Shown: positions 1-7,151 of the stretch, one piece after another
Layout of the letters: each line of letters starts with the position of its first letter
Position numbering within the stretch: the first letter of the stretch is position 1
Origin: Acidobacterium sp.
GTDB lineage: Bacteria; Acidobacteriota; Terriglobia; Terriglobales; Acidobacteriaceae
Length of the DNA stretch: 7,994 bases
Assembly: GCA_003152595.1 (NCBI GenBank)
Contig: PMAM01000259.1
Span: forward strand, 1 to 7,994
Direction of reading: 5' to 3'
Notes under the pieces: model-generated
Told to the model about the DNA's origin: nothing
The model's database searches: none
What the model saw: the letters and a program-made list of their open reading frames with translations, nothing else
Translations under genes and position numbers: made by a program

Positions 1-129
1 ACCGGCCGCCGCGCCAAATCCATAGTTGGCGCGGTCGAGGTACGCGAGGCTGTAGGTGATAAATACCGCCGGCAGGATGCGCGTCCACCGCTTCCGCAGA
101 TCGGGTTCGCTGAGATTCATCGCATCCAT
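1..129 (-). CDS. MFS permease, N-terminal fragment (anion:cation symporter-like)
   Basis: This is the first 43 codons of a gene that runs off the left edge. The visible protein starts MDAMNLSEPDLRKRW, followed by a hydrophobic stretch (about residues 18-32) and the motif YLDRANYGFGAA. A short cytoplasmic N-terminus with basic residues, a first membrane helix and then LDR-N-GF-A is the hallmark entry of major facilitator superfamily permeases of the anion:cation symporter group, which move organic acids, sugar acids or similar solutes across the inner membrane. The substrate cannot be told from this fragment. Starts are possible at ATG 129 or ATG 120; neither has a clear Shine-Dalgarno site, and an in-frame stop lies at 162-160. 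The gene lies 91 bases downstream of the Asp-box gene on the same strand with no visible terminator between them, so it may be the last known member of that transcription unit. The family call is fairly secure, the substrate class is inference. Confidence 0.82.
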   Translation of the reverse strand, partial: MDAMNLSEPDLRKRWTRILPAVFITYSLAYLDRANYGFGAAAG

Positions 130-220
130 CGGTGGGGGCGTTCGGGGCAATTCAGTAGATCACATCGCCGCCGCCATTTGCCTTAGCCGATGTCCCGATC
201 ACTGCCCGCAGATCACTGAT
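130..220. other. Short intergenic gap, no terminator or promoter recognised
   Basis: These 91 bases separate the stop of the Asp-box gene from the start of the MFS gene. I see no stem-loop followed by a T-run on the minus strand, and no clear promoter pair. The only repeat is GATCACTG, present twice (197-204 and 211-218), which is too short to interpret. The lack of a terminator is compatible with read-through into the permease gene. Confidence 0.5.
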
Positions 221-3200
221 TCACTCCTCATCCCCTTCGTCCGGCATGTCACCGGGAGGCTTGGCCAAATCGATGCGCGCATGGTGTGCGGCCTCGAGCA
301 CTTTGTTCAGCGCGGGCAGTTGCTTCTCGCGGAAATCGTCCCACGCTGGGACTACTTCCTTCGCCTCGCTCTGCAGATGCTCCGCAGCCGCAAGCAGCGC
401 CTCGGTCGGAACACCATCGGCCTGCTCCAGCTCGCCGTAAAGCTGTCCGGCTTCGCCGTTGACATCGTCGATGCCAGGCGCATGCTTCGCGGGATTCCCG
501 CTGAGCACCGTCTTGAGAGCATCGGTGAAAGGCGCCAGCTGCGCGGAAAGCGACGCATTCTGCGGGGTGGCAATTTGTTCTGCGACCGCGTGCGCCGCCA
601 GATCGGCCTTCGCGACCGTGTCCAGGGTCTCAGCGATCGTCATCTGCGCGGTGTGCAGGGCCTCCAGATCAGACGGCGCAGTCTGGATGCGCGGATCCAA
701 CTTCACAGTCAGCCTCTCTGACTCGCTGTGACCATCCACCGTCAGGCGCACCGTGTAGCTGCCAGGCAGCACCAGCGGCCCCTGGGGCTTGAGCGGCGTG
801 CGATACGGCACCGCCGAGATTGGGTAGTCGTAATGCGTGGCTGTCGGCGTGGTCGAACGGAGATCCCACACCCAACGATGCATCCCTGCCGTCACGGGCA
901 GCGGCCCATGCAGTAGCGGCCAGTACGGCGGAATAAGATTTTTCTTCATTTCTTCCGGCGTGGGCGTCACCGGATCCTTGCTTGAATAGCTGCGCAGGAC
1001 CTTCCCGTCGCGATCGAACACGTCCAGCGTGACTTCGTGCGCATCCGAGGCCAGGTTGTAGTCGATGATCGCCCCATCCGGTGGATTCTCGCCCAGTGGT
1101 TCATCGGGAGGCACTGGCGTATCCGTGTACTCCGCGCTGCGTACACGCCAGGCTGCAGCGGGTTTAAAGAGCATCGCGTCCTTTTCGCCAGCGTCGGCCG
1201 CCAGCTGCCGCAGTGGAGCTACATCGTCCAGGATCCAGAACGAGCGGCCGTGCGTGGCGACAATCAGATCGTCGTCTTTCACCAGCAAATCGCGCATCGA
1301 GGTGTGCGGCAGGTTGTACTGAATCGGCCGCCAGTGCGCGCCATCGTCGAACGACGCCCACACCGCGTGCTCTGTTGCCGCATACAGCAGGCCCGGCTGC
1401 ACTGGATCGGCACGCACGGCATCGACGGGAGCATCGTCCGGCAGACCGGTGCTGATCGATTGCCAAGTCTTCCCTCCATCGTGCGTGCGGAACGCGTAGG
1501 GATGTAGATCGTCGATGCGCATACGATTCACGGCGACGTATGCTGTGTCGTCATCGAAGCGGGAAGCATCGATCTGCGCGATCTTGCTCCACGGGGAACC
1601 CCCCGGCGGCGTGATATTCGTCCAGTTCGTGCCACCATCGCGGGTGATCCATACCAGGCCGTCGTCGGTCCCCGCCCAGATGGTCTGCGTTGTCTTGTAC
1701 GACGCGGCAACCGAGTAGATGACGCCGCGACGCTGCGCCTGCTGTTCCGGCGTCAGCGGGGGCAGCGATTCGGGCTGACCGCTTTTTTCCTGGCTCAGGT
1801 CAGGGCTGATGGTCTGCCAAGTGTGCCCGTAGTCGTCGGTCTTGAAGAGATGGTTGGAGGCGTAGTACATCGTGTGCGGATCCACGGGAGAAAACAGGAT
1901 TGGTTCCGTTCGATCGGCGCGATAATCGCGTTTCCGCACGGGCAGCGGCGTTACATTCTGTACCTCGCCGGTGATGCTGTTGTAGCGCGATACTTCGGTG
2001 CGGCCCGCTCCGTAGATGATCTCCGGATGCAGCGGATCAGGCGCGGCGTATCCATACCCGATGATCCCCACCGGATGCCATTCGCGGTAGCTAACGTAGC
2101 CGTCGTTGCCGCGCGTCGAGGTGCATACGGAACCGCTTTCCTGCTGGCCCGCGCACACCAGGTAGGGAAAAGTCTCCGTCGCTGCGACGTGATACAGCTG
2201 CGCCGTTGGCTGGTTGTACCACGAGCCCCAGCTTTCGCCGCCGTTCACGCTGATCACCGCTCCCTGGTCGCTCACCAGCAGCAGAATCTGCGGATTCTTC
2301 GGATTGACCCACATGTTCTGGTAGTCGTCGCCGCCCGGCGCTCCACGCAGGGTGATCCACGTCTTGCCCCCATCCGTTGAGCGACAAGTAACAATGCTGG
2401 TGACATATACGGTGTCAGGGTTCTTCGGATCCACAACCGGAATCGACAGATCGCCGCCGCCAATCTTCATGGCAGGCCGCGGATCGTCCGTGATCTTCTG
2501 CCAGCTGGCTCCGCCATCGTCGGAGCGATAGACGCCAAGCCCTTTGCTCGACGCGTAACCGCCTCCCGTCTTCGTCTGCAACGTCGCATACAGCCGCTGC
2601 GGATTACTCGCTGCGATGGCCACGTTGATCTGGACCAGGTTGTCCGGCAGCCCCTTCGTTAGCTGTTTCCACGTCGTGCCGCCATCGATGGACTTGAAGA
2701 GTCCACCCTTCGTGCCCGCGTAGCTGTTGGCGTCCTCCCACGGCCCCAGCGTGTCTTCCCACATCGCCGCATACACGATCCGCGGATTCTTCGGATCGAG
2801 CACGACATCCGATCCGCCAATCCGCTCGCCCTTGTCCAGCACTTTCTTCCACGTCTTGCCGCCATCGTCCGAGCGAAAAATCCCGCGGTCCTCATTCGGC
2901 CCATACGGATGCCCCAGCACCGCCGCAAACAACCGATTCGGATTCCACGGATCGACCGCAATTGCCGGAATCTGCTCGCCGCCGCGCAGTCCGAGATGGG
3001 TCCAGGTCTTTCCCGCATCCTCCGAGCGATAGATCCCGTCACCTACGGACAGGTCCGGCCGGTGCAGCCCCTCGCCGCTCGCCACATACACAATGTTGTC
3101 GTTCGATGGCGCCACCGCGATCGCACCAACGGACTGCGTGTCCTCGTGATCGAAGATCGGCGCCCACGTGCGCCCGTAGTCGGTCGACTTCCACACGCCG

Positions 3201-3421
3201 CCGTCCACCTGGCCGATGTAGAAGACGTTTGGCTGGTCGGGCACACCCGCCACCGCGCGCGTTCTGCCGCCGCGGAACGGCCCGATCATGCGCCAATGCA
3301 GATCGGGCATCCCTCCCGCATCCTGCGCTATTGCTGGCGCCACCGCCGCCAACCCCGCCACCGTTGCAATCACGAACGTAACTCTGCGAACCCAGCATCC
3401 CGCGCTCCGCATCGGCCTCAT
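221..3421 (-). CDS. Secreted Asp-box beta-propeller protein (sortilin/VPS10-like, BNR repeats)
   Basis: The product is 1066 residues from the ATG at 3421. I prefer this start to the in-frame TTG at 3448 because AGAGAGGGAG (3434-3425) sits just upstream of it. Residues 1-32 form a Sec signal peptide (basic n-region, hydrophobic core, Ala-Ile-Ala end), so the protein is exported. Residues about 38-735 hold eleven Asp-box motifs of the form S/T-x-D-x-G-x-x-W, starting near 79, 133, 184, 244, 300, 348, 391, 528, 593, 646 and 690. They alternate with D-P-x-N-P-x3-Y strands, which is the pattern of multi-bladed propellers as in sortilin/VPS10 domains and GH74-like proteins. ATHGRSFWILDD (722-733) closes the propeller part. 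An Ig-like beta region (about 780-912), a helical region (about 917-1055) and an acidic tail follow. Databases often call such proteins glycosyl hydrolase; I cannot identify catalytic acids, so binding or processing of glycans or peptides are both open. It lies between a TonB receptor and a permease gene, which suggests a role in uptake. Confidence 0.88.
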   Translation of the reverse strand: MRPMRSAGCWVRRVTFVIATVAGLAAVAPAIAQDAGGMPDLHWRMIGPFRGGRTRAVAGVPDQPNVFYIGQVDGGVWKSTDYGRTWAPIFDHEDTQSVGAIAVAPSNDNIVYVASGEGLHRPDLSVGDGIYRSEDAGKTWTHLGLRGGEQIPAIAVDPWNPNRLFAAVLGHPYGPNEDRGIFRSDDGGKTWKKVLDKGERIGGSDVVLDPKNPRIVYAAMWEDTLGPWEDANSYAGTKGGLFKSIDGGTTWKQLTKGLPDNLVQINVAIAASNPQRLYATLQTKTGGGYASSKGLGVYRSDDGGASWQKITDDPRPAMKIGGGDLSIPVVDPKNPDTVYVTSIVTCRSTDGGKTWITLRGAPGGDDYQNMWVNPKNPQILLLVSDQGAVISVNGGESWGSWYNQPTAQLYHVAATETFPYLVCAGQQESGSVCTSTRGNDGYVSYREWHPVGIIGYGYAAPDPLHPEIIYGAGRTEVSRYNSITGEVQNVTPLPVRKRDYRADRTEPILFSPVDPHTMYYASNHLFKTDDYGHTWQTISPDLSQEKSGQPESLPPLTPEQQAQRRGVIYSVAASYKTTQTIWAGTDDGLVWITRDGGTNWTNITPPGGSPWSKIAQIDASRFDDDTAYVAVNRMRIDDLHPYAFRTHDGGKTWQSISTGLPDDAPVDAVRADPVQPGLLYAATEHAVWASFDDGAHWRPIQYNLPHTSMRDLLVKDDDLIVATHGRSFWILDDVAPLRQLAADAGEKDAMLFKPAAAWRVRSAEYTDTPVPPDEPLGENPPDGAIIDYNLASDAHEVTLDVFDRDGKVLRSYSSKDPVTPTPEEMKKNLIPPYWPLLHGPLPVTAGMHRWVWDLRSTTPTATHYDYPISAVPYRTPLKPQGPLVLPGSYTVRLTVDGHSESERLTVKLDPRIQTAPSDLEALHTAQMTIAETLDTVAKADLAAHAVAEQIATPQNASLSAQLAPFTDALKTVLSGNPAKHAPGIDDVNGEAGQLYGELEQADGVPTEALLAAAEHLQSEAKEVVPAWDDFREKQLPALNKVLEAAHHARIDLAKPPGDMPDEGDEE

Positions 3422-3424
3422 GCA

Positions 3425-3434
3425 CTCCCTCTCT
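3425..3434 (-). promoter_or_regulatory. Ribosome binding site deciding the Asp-box gene start
   Basis: On the minus strand AGAGAGGGAG precedes ATG 3421 with a GAGG core and a six-base spacer. The site lies inside the longer TTG-initiated reading frame, so it argues for the ATG and against the nine-residue extension. The shorter form also starts with a better signal peptide. Confidence 0.7.
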
Positions 3435-3456
3435 GATGTGCGATTCAACAGCGGCC

Positions 3457-3462
3457 ATTGTA
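3457..3462 (-). promoter_or_regulatory. Possible -10 box (TACAAT) for the Asp-box gene
   Basis: The minus strand reads TACAAT, five of six matches to TATAAT, about 36 bases before the ATG. No good -35 hexamer lies at the usual distance. If used, it would give the Asp-box gene its own start about 29 bases upstream of the ATG, in addition to read-through from the receptor gene. A single hexamer match is weak evidence. Confidence 0.2.
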
Positions 3463-3551
3463 ACCGTCCGCGGCATACGCGTCGTCTATTCGCACACAGG
3501 TCGTCAGCAGTGGATTTTCAGGCGCGTGCGTCCGGCCTTCAGCCCGGCATC

Positions 3552-3586
3552 AGCTACAGGCTACCGGCTACAGGCTCCGGGCTCCT
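3552..3586. repeat. Five-copy 7-bp tandem repeat (GGCTACA-like)
   Basis: Five contiguous heptamers read AGCTACA, GGCTACC, GGCTACA, GGCTCCG and GGCTCCT. On the minus strand, the transcribed sense, the unit is TGTAGCC-like. The array ends two bases from the receptor stop codon (3591-3589), within the 167-base gap before the Asp-box gene. It does not fold into a terminator-type hairpin, because all copies point the same way. It looks like a short intergenic repeat produced by slippage or belonging to a dispersed family; which of the two cannot be decided from one locus. Confidence 0.75.
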
Positions 3587-3588
3587 TT

Positions 3589-6513
3589 TTAGAATTCGAT
3601 CTGCGCCGAGAACTGCAGCTCTCTGGGATACAGCTGATTCGTAATCCCCGCCAGTGGCGTGCCGAATCCCACACCCGGCGTCGCGCCGTTGCCCCACGTC
3701 CCGCTGAACCCCACCACATTGCGGTGGTTCAGCACGTTGAACGCCTCGGCACGCAGATTTGCATGCACGCGCTCCGGCACGAGCGTGATGCGCTTGCCGA
3801 CGAACGGCTCCAGATCGTAGATCGCCGTCCCGCGCCCCGTATTGCGTCCCACCACCACACCATTGATCACCGGCCGATCCGTGGTCGCGCCTGTGTCACC
3901 GCTGTTCGTCACGCCGGTCGTGTAGTTGTAGGGCAGTCCGCCGCCCAGCGTAGCAATGCCGCCCGTCGTAATTCCCCATGGAGCCGCGTACACCCCGCTC
4001 AGCACCAGCCGGTTCCGTTGATCGAAGATCGCGTTCCCCATCTCCGCCCCGCCCACCTGCCGCGCGTCGTTCGGGTTCTGGCTGGGAATGTCCGGATCGA
4101 CGGTGTCGATCGCGTGCGACCAGGTGTAGCTCGCCAGCAGCGATGACCCGTTGTGCGCGTGATGGCTCAGATTCACATCGAGCGCCTCGTAGTACGCCGC
4201 TCCATCGTTGGTGTCGCTCTGGATCGTGGAATACGGCGGCGTAGCGCCGGCGTTCTTTGCCGGATCGCATGTCTTGCCCGCCTGCGCATACCACGCCACC
4301 CAATACGGCCGCGTGCAGTTCGCCGCCTGCGCCGTCCTCGTCTGCCCCGGAGCCGTCCGCACAAACGATGTCGGCGCGTCCACATCCACAGGCCGCACGA
4401 TCTTCAACGTGTGCGAGCCCACATAATCCGTGCTCAACACCCACGTCGACGCCACCTGCCGCTCCACGCCAAAGGTCCACTGCTCGTTATACGGATTCAG
4501 CAGCGCGTCAGGATAATTGAGCAAAGTGCTTGTCGGGAAAAACTGGTTGTAGTAACTCGCCCGTCCCGGCCGCAGATACAAACTCCGCAGTGGCGCCGTT
4601 GCCCCGGGCGGAAACGCCGGCAACGGCACCGCACTCACGCTCGTCGGAAATCCCGCCTGTCCCGGCGCCGCCGTGTAGTTGAAGACCCCCGTCGGTCCTG
4701 TCAGCGCGTAGTTGGCCTCCTCGTTGTCCACCACCTGCGCGTAATAAATCCCGAACCCGCCGCGGATCGTCGTCGTTCCGTGTCCCGCCACGTCGTAAGC
4801 GAACCCCACCCGCGGAGCAAAATCTCCGCGCGCATCTGTGAACGACTGCAGCTCGTAGCGCAAACCCAGGTTCAGCGTCAGATCGCTGCGCGGATGCACA
4901 TCCCACTGCCCGAATACCCCGGCCAGCGTATCGCCCACCACATAATTTGCGTTGCCATAGCTCTGCGTATACGTCGCCACGTTCGCAATGTTGCCCAAAT
5001 ACGCCTGGCTCTCGCAGAACGTCACCGTCCCCGTGCACGCCTTGTACACCAGCTGACCCAGATAAATCGGCCCGCCGAATTCCTTACTATTCCCGCCGCT
5101 GTGCGCGTGGATTAAGTCGAAGCCCACCCGCAGTTCGCTCCGGCTCAGCGTCTTCGCAAGGTTGTCCACCGCCTCGTACTGCCGGTTCATCAGCAGCGCC
5201 GCCTGCGAGGTCCCCGACGTGAACGTACCGCCGGACGAAATCGGGACCTGATACTGCGTTGAGTAAAGCACCGGCGAAAACTGCGTGATCGGCGACGCCA
5301 GCTGGAACTCGGCCCGGGCCTCGTTCTCCATTGTCGGATTCAGCACCGCCGTATCGCCCAGCTCCACCGTATACGTCTTGCGATGGAAAACGCGCGCCAC
5401 GCTCGGCAGCGTGTTGCCGCCCACAATCCCGTTTGGATTCGTATCGAAAAACCCGTCCGCGCCCAGATGCAGGAACACCCGCTGCCCCTCGCGGATTGTG
5501 TGGTCCGCGCGCACCAGGCCCAGCCAGTCGCGATAGTGCCCGATGTAGTTCCCCGGCGCCAGCGGCGAAATCACCGGAGAAGCGCGGTCCTGATAGCTGT
5601 ACTCACCCGACGCCATGTAATACGTTTGCCCCGATTTTGTAACCGGTCCCGCTACAGTTGCCGCTCCCTGATCCAGCGTGTCGCGCGTAATGTCGTTCCC
5701 GCTCGTGGCGTTCGTCGTCGTGAACCCTGACAACTCCGCCTCCGGACCCGACGGCCGCCACAAACCCAGAACATCCCCGTGCAGGCGGCTGCCGCCCGTG
5801 CGCGTCACAATGTTCACCACCGCGCCTTCGCCAAACCCGTAATCGGCGGCGAAGGCATTCTCCAGCACCGTCATCTCGCCAATCGCACTCAGGGGCACGT
5901 TCGTGAAGATCGTCTGCCGGCCCCACAAATCGTTGCCGTTCGCGCCATCCACTTCGAACCACGTCTGCCGGCGGCCCGTTCCGTTCGCGGTGAACAAATC
6001 CTGGTTCATGAACACGTCGCCCTGGTTGATCGCCGGATGATTCGCCGCATTCACGAGTGGCAAAAACGTGATCCGGCGGTTTGGCAAAGGCATCGCCTGC
6101 GCTTGACCCGCCGTCAGCCGATCCCCCAGCTGCGGCTCGTCCGTCCGCACCTCACCCGCCACGCCCGTCACCACAACGTCTGTATGGACGCTGGGCACAT
6201 GCAGCTGGAGATGAATCGTCGCCATCGTTCCCGCAGTCAGGGTCAACAGGCCGGAGTCCGCCTCCAGCCCCGGCGCTTCGGCGCGCACCGTCACCGCCTC
6301 AGGCGCCAGTCCTTCAGCCACAAAATTCCCAGCTGGCCCCCCCACCATGTTCCGCAGCACCCGATGCTGCCCATCTTCGATCACCACCTGTGTCCCGCTC
6401 ACCACCTGGCCGTTCGGTCCGGTGACGCGCCCTCGCACCGCGGCGCTGTCCGGGCTTTGTGCAACAACGCAGACCGGGGAAAGAAAAAGCAGTGTCCACC
6501 CAAGCTTCGACAT
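3589..6513 (-). CDS. TonB-dependent receptor, Oar-like, with carboxypeptidase-regulatory-like domain
   Basis: The product is 974 residues from ATG 6513, which is preceded by GGAGAG (6521-6516). An upstream in-frame ATG at 6558 has no ribosome site and would bury the signal peptide. Residues 1-18 are a signal peptide ending Val-Val-Ala. Residues about 22-105 are a carboxypeptidase-regulatory-like beta-sandwich (RGRVTGPNGQVVSG and following). A TonB plug follows (about 110-240), with the MPLPNRRITFLPL segment and the conserved FAADYGFGEGAVVNIVTRTG. The rest, about 245-974, is a 22-strand-type barrel with many aromatic-rich strands, ending QFSAQIEF; the terminal Phe is the usual signal for outer-membrane insertion. 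Two close cysteine pairs (493/500 and 733/749) may form loop disulfides. Such receptors import large or scarce substrates using TonB energy; the substrate is unknown. It is somewhat shorter than many Acidobacteriota homologues. I see no clear TonB box. It diverges from the blaI gene across a palindromic operator. Confidence 0.92.
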   Translation of the reverse strand: MSKLGWTLLFLSPVCVVAQSPDSAAVRGRVTGPNGQVVSGTQVVIEDGQHRVLRNMVGGPAGNFVAEGLAPEAVTVRAEAPGLEADSGLLTLTAGTMATIHLQLHVPSVHTDVVVTGVAGEVRTDEPQLGDRLTAGQAQAMPLPNRRITFLPLVNAANHPAINQGDVFMNQDLFTANGTGRRQTWFEVDGANGNDLWGRQTIFTNVPLSAIGEMTVLENAFAADYGFGEGAVVNIVTRTGGSRLHGDVLGLWRPSGPEAELSGFTTTNATSGNDITRDTLDQGAATVAGPVTKSGQTYYMASGEYSYQDRASPVISPLAPGNYIGHYRDWLGLVRADHTIREGQRVFLHLGADGFFDTNPNGIVGGNTLPSVARVFHRKTYTVELGDTAVLNPTMENEARAEFQLASPITQFSPVLYSTQYQVPISSGGTFTSGTSQAALLMNRQYEAVDNLAKTLSRSELRVGFDLIHAHSGGNSKEFGGPIYLGQLVYKACTGTVTFCESQAYLGNIANVATYTQSYGNANYVVGDTLAGVFGQWDVHPRSDLTLNLGLRYELQSFTDARGDFAPRVGFAYDVAGHGTTTIRGGFGIYYAQVVDNEEANYALTGPTGVFNYTAAPGQAGFPTSVSAVPLPAFPPGATAPLRSLYLRPGRASYYNQFFPTSTLLNYPDALLNPYNEQWTFGVERQVASTWVLSTDYVGSHTLKIVRPVDVDAPTSFVRTAPGQTRTAQAANCTRPYWVAWYAQAGKTCDPAKNAGATPPYSTIQSDTNDGAAYYEALDVNLSHHAHNGSSLLASYTWSHAIDTVDPDIPSQNPNDARQVGGAEMGNAIFDQRNRLVLSGVYAAPWGITTGGIATLGGGLPYNYTTGVTNSGDTGATTDRPVINGVVVGRNTGRGTAIYDLEPFVGKRITLVPERVHANLRAEAFNVLNHRNVVGFSGTWGNGATPGVGFGTPLAGITNQLYPRELQFSAQIEF

Positions 6514-6515
6514 AT

Positions 6516-6521
6516 CTCTCC
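6516..6521 (-). promoter_or_regulatory. Ribosome binding site deciding the receptor start
   Basis: GGAGAG on the minus strand lies directly before ATG 6513, with GGAG four bases from the start codon. The upstream in-frame ATG at 6558 has only CTCCTGTA before it. The site therefore supports the shorter protein, which begins with a proper signal peptide (MSKLGWTLLFLSPV). Confidence 0.65.
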
Positions 6522-6556
6522 GCAACGCTGATTCAGGAAAACAGGGGAAGGCTTGC

Positions 6557-6585
6557 ATTACAGGAGTACGGGATTCCCTCGCCTA
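6557..6585 (-). promoter_or_regulatory. Possible promoter of the receptor gene (TGTAAT -10)
   Basis: The minus strand has TGTAAT (6562-6557), five of six matches to TATAAT, with a poor -35 candidate TAGGCG (6585-6580) at 17 bases. Transcription would start near 6550 and leave a leader of about 37 bases. This -35 abuts and partly overlaps the palindromic operator, so bound repressor would block it. An alternative is TTGAAC (6610-6605) as -35, with a poor TAGTAG as -10, which would place the operator between the two hexamers. Both are weak by sequence alone. Confidence 0.25.
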
Positions 6586-6600
6586 CTACCAGAGGTAGTA
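6584..6600. promoter_or_regulatory. BlaI/MecI-type operator palindrome
   Basis: TACTACC-AGA-GGTAGTA is a perfect inverted repeat with 7-bp arms and a 3-base centre. The half-sites TACTAC and GTAGTA are those of the staphylococcal mec operator, where the gap between them is four bases; here it is five. It lies 70 bases upstream of the receptor ATG and 77 bases upstream of the blaI ATG. The adjacent gene encodes a BlaI-family repressor, which makes autoregulation and joint control of the divergent receptor operon the natural reading. The palindrome is seen directly; binding by this repressor is inferred. Confidence 0.8.
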
Positions 6601-6645
6601 GATCGTTCAATCACGCGCGCCCCTCGCGCTTCAGGCATTTCGGTC

Positions 6646-6651
6646 TATCAT
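6646..6651 (+). promoter_or_regulatory. Possible -10 box (TATCAT) for blaI-M56
   Basis: TATCAT matches TATAAT at five of six positions and would place the transcript start about 20 bases before the blaI ATG. The -35 position holds CTCGCG, a poor match. The operator lies roughly 45 bases upstream of this hexamer, so repression from there would need an upstream contact or a different promoter. Low confidence. Confidence 0.2.
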
Positions 6652-6677
6652 CGAATTCACGTCCGGTACAGCACCGC

Positions 6678-7151
6678 ATGACAGGATCCAAATCGCCAGT
6701 TCAAAAAGGTGCCTCGCTTCCGCCTCTCGGGGTCCTCGGTCGCCGCGAGCGCGAAGTGCTTTCTGTCCTGCGCCGGCTCGACTGCGCCACGGTGCAGCAG
6801 GTCGCCGAACAACTCGACACCGGCCTCGCTTACACCACCGTCATGACCACGCTCGATCGCCTGTTCCGCAAGGGCCTGCTCGCACGACGCAAACAGAACC
6901 GCGCCTTCCTCTACTCGCTCGCACTTTCCGCCCGCGACCTCGAAGAACATCGGGCTGCAAATCTCATCCATCGCTTCTTTTCCGAGTCCGACGCCGGGCC
7001 CGAGATCCTCGTTTCCTGCCTCGTCGACGCCGTCCACCACTACGACACCGGCCTCCTCGATCGGCTCGAGTCCAGCATCCGCACCGCGCGCGCCCACGCA
7101 GATCCAACCTCTTCCGCGGGCTCTGACCAAACGAAGGAGGGCCAAAGATGA
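6678..7151 (+). CDS. BlaI/MecI/CopY-family transcriptional repressor
   Basis: The protein has 157 residues from ATG 6678. The reading frame is open far upstream (to 6459), but that part overlaps the receptor gene and the intergenic operator, and the family domain starts only near residue 15. Residues about 15-82 form the winged-helix DNA-binding domain: LGRREREVLSVL, then VQQVAEQL, the recognition helix region AYTTVMTTLDRLFRKGLL, and a wing ending RAFLYSL. These match the family closely. Residues about 85-140 are the helical dimerisation region, and the last 20 are a polar tail. In staphylococcal BlaI the partner protease system leads to cleavage at an Asn-Phe bond in the dimerisation domain; here the matching stretch reads NLIHRFFSES without Asn-Phe, so release may work at another bond or indirectly. 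No Shine-Dalgarno site is evident at the start. The gene overlaps the M56 gene by ATGA, the classic repressor-sensor pairing. No cysteine or histidine cluster suggests CopY-like copper sensing. Confidence 0.93.
   Translation: MTGSKSPVQKGASLPPLGVLGRREREVLSVLRRLDCATVQQVAEQLDTGLAYTTVMTTLDRLFRKGLLARRKQNRAFLYSLALSARDLEEHRAANLIHRFFSESDAGPEILVSCLVDAVHHYDTGLLDRLESSIRTARAHADPTSSAGSDQTKEGQR
7134..7140 (+). promoter_or_regulatory. Strong ribosome binding site (AAGGAGG) for the M56 gene
   Basis: AAGGAGG lies inside the last codons of the repressor gene, seven bases before ATG 7148. Together with the ATGA overlap it fixes the M56 start and indicates translational coupling, so repressor and sensor are made from one message. 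Confidence 0.9.

Noticed and set aside
197..218. GATCACTG direct repeat in the gap before the MFS gene
   Set aside because: Two 8-base copies could easily arise by chance, and no symmetry or promoter position supports a regulatory site.
3520..3555. Possible intrinsic terminator between the receptor and Asp-box genes
   Set aside because: The CCGG-containing dyad gives only a four-pair stem with a mismatch next to it, and no T-run follows on the minus strand.
3436..4146. Open frame of 236 codons on the plus strand
   Set aside because: It is mostly antisense to the receptor C-terminal part and shows no protein-like pattern.
4153..5115. Open frame of 320 codons on the plus strand
   Set aside because: It lies wholly antisense to the TonB receptor. 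The product is arginine-, histidine- and proline-rich without domains, as expected from a shadow frame in GC-rich DNA.
5779..6531. Open frame of 250 codons on the plus strand
   Set aside because: It is antisense to the receptor N-terminal half, its composition is low in ordinary hydrophobic core residues, and it has no recognisable motif.
6514..6558. 15-residue N-terminal extension of the receptor
   Set aside because: There is no ribosome binding site at 6558, and the signal peptide only starts properly at 6513, which has GGAGAG before it.
6459..6677. N-terminal extension of 73 residues on the BlaI protein
   Set aside because: It would start inside the receptor coding region and cross the operator. 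It has no family similarity; BlaI proteins are normally 120-160 residues, as with the ATG at 6678.
6664..7145. Open frame on the minus strand opposite blaI and further ones opposite the M56 gene
   Set aside because: Glycine-, alanine- and glutamate-rich shadow translations of real genes; the plus-strand frames show clear family motifs.
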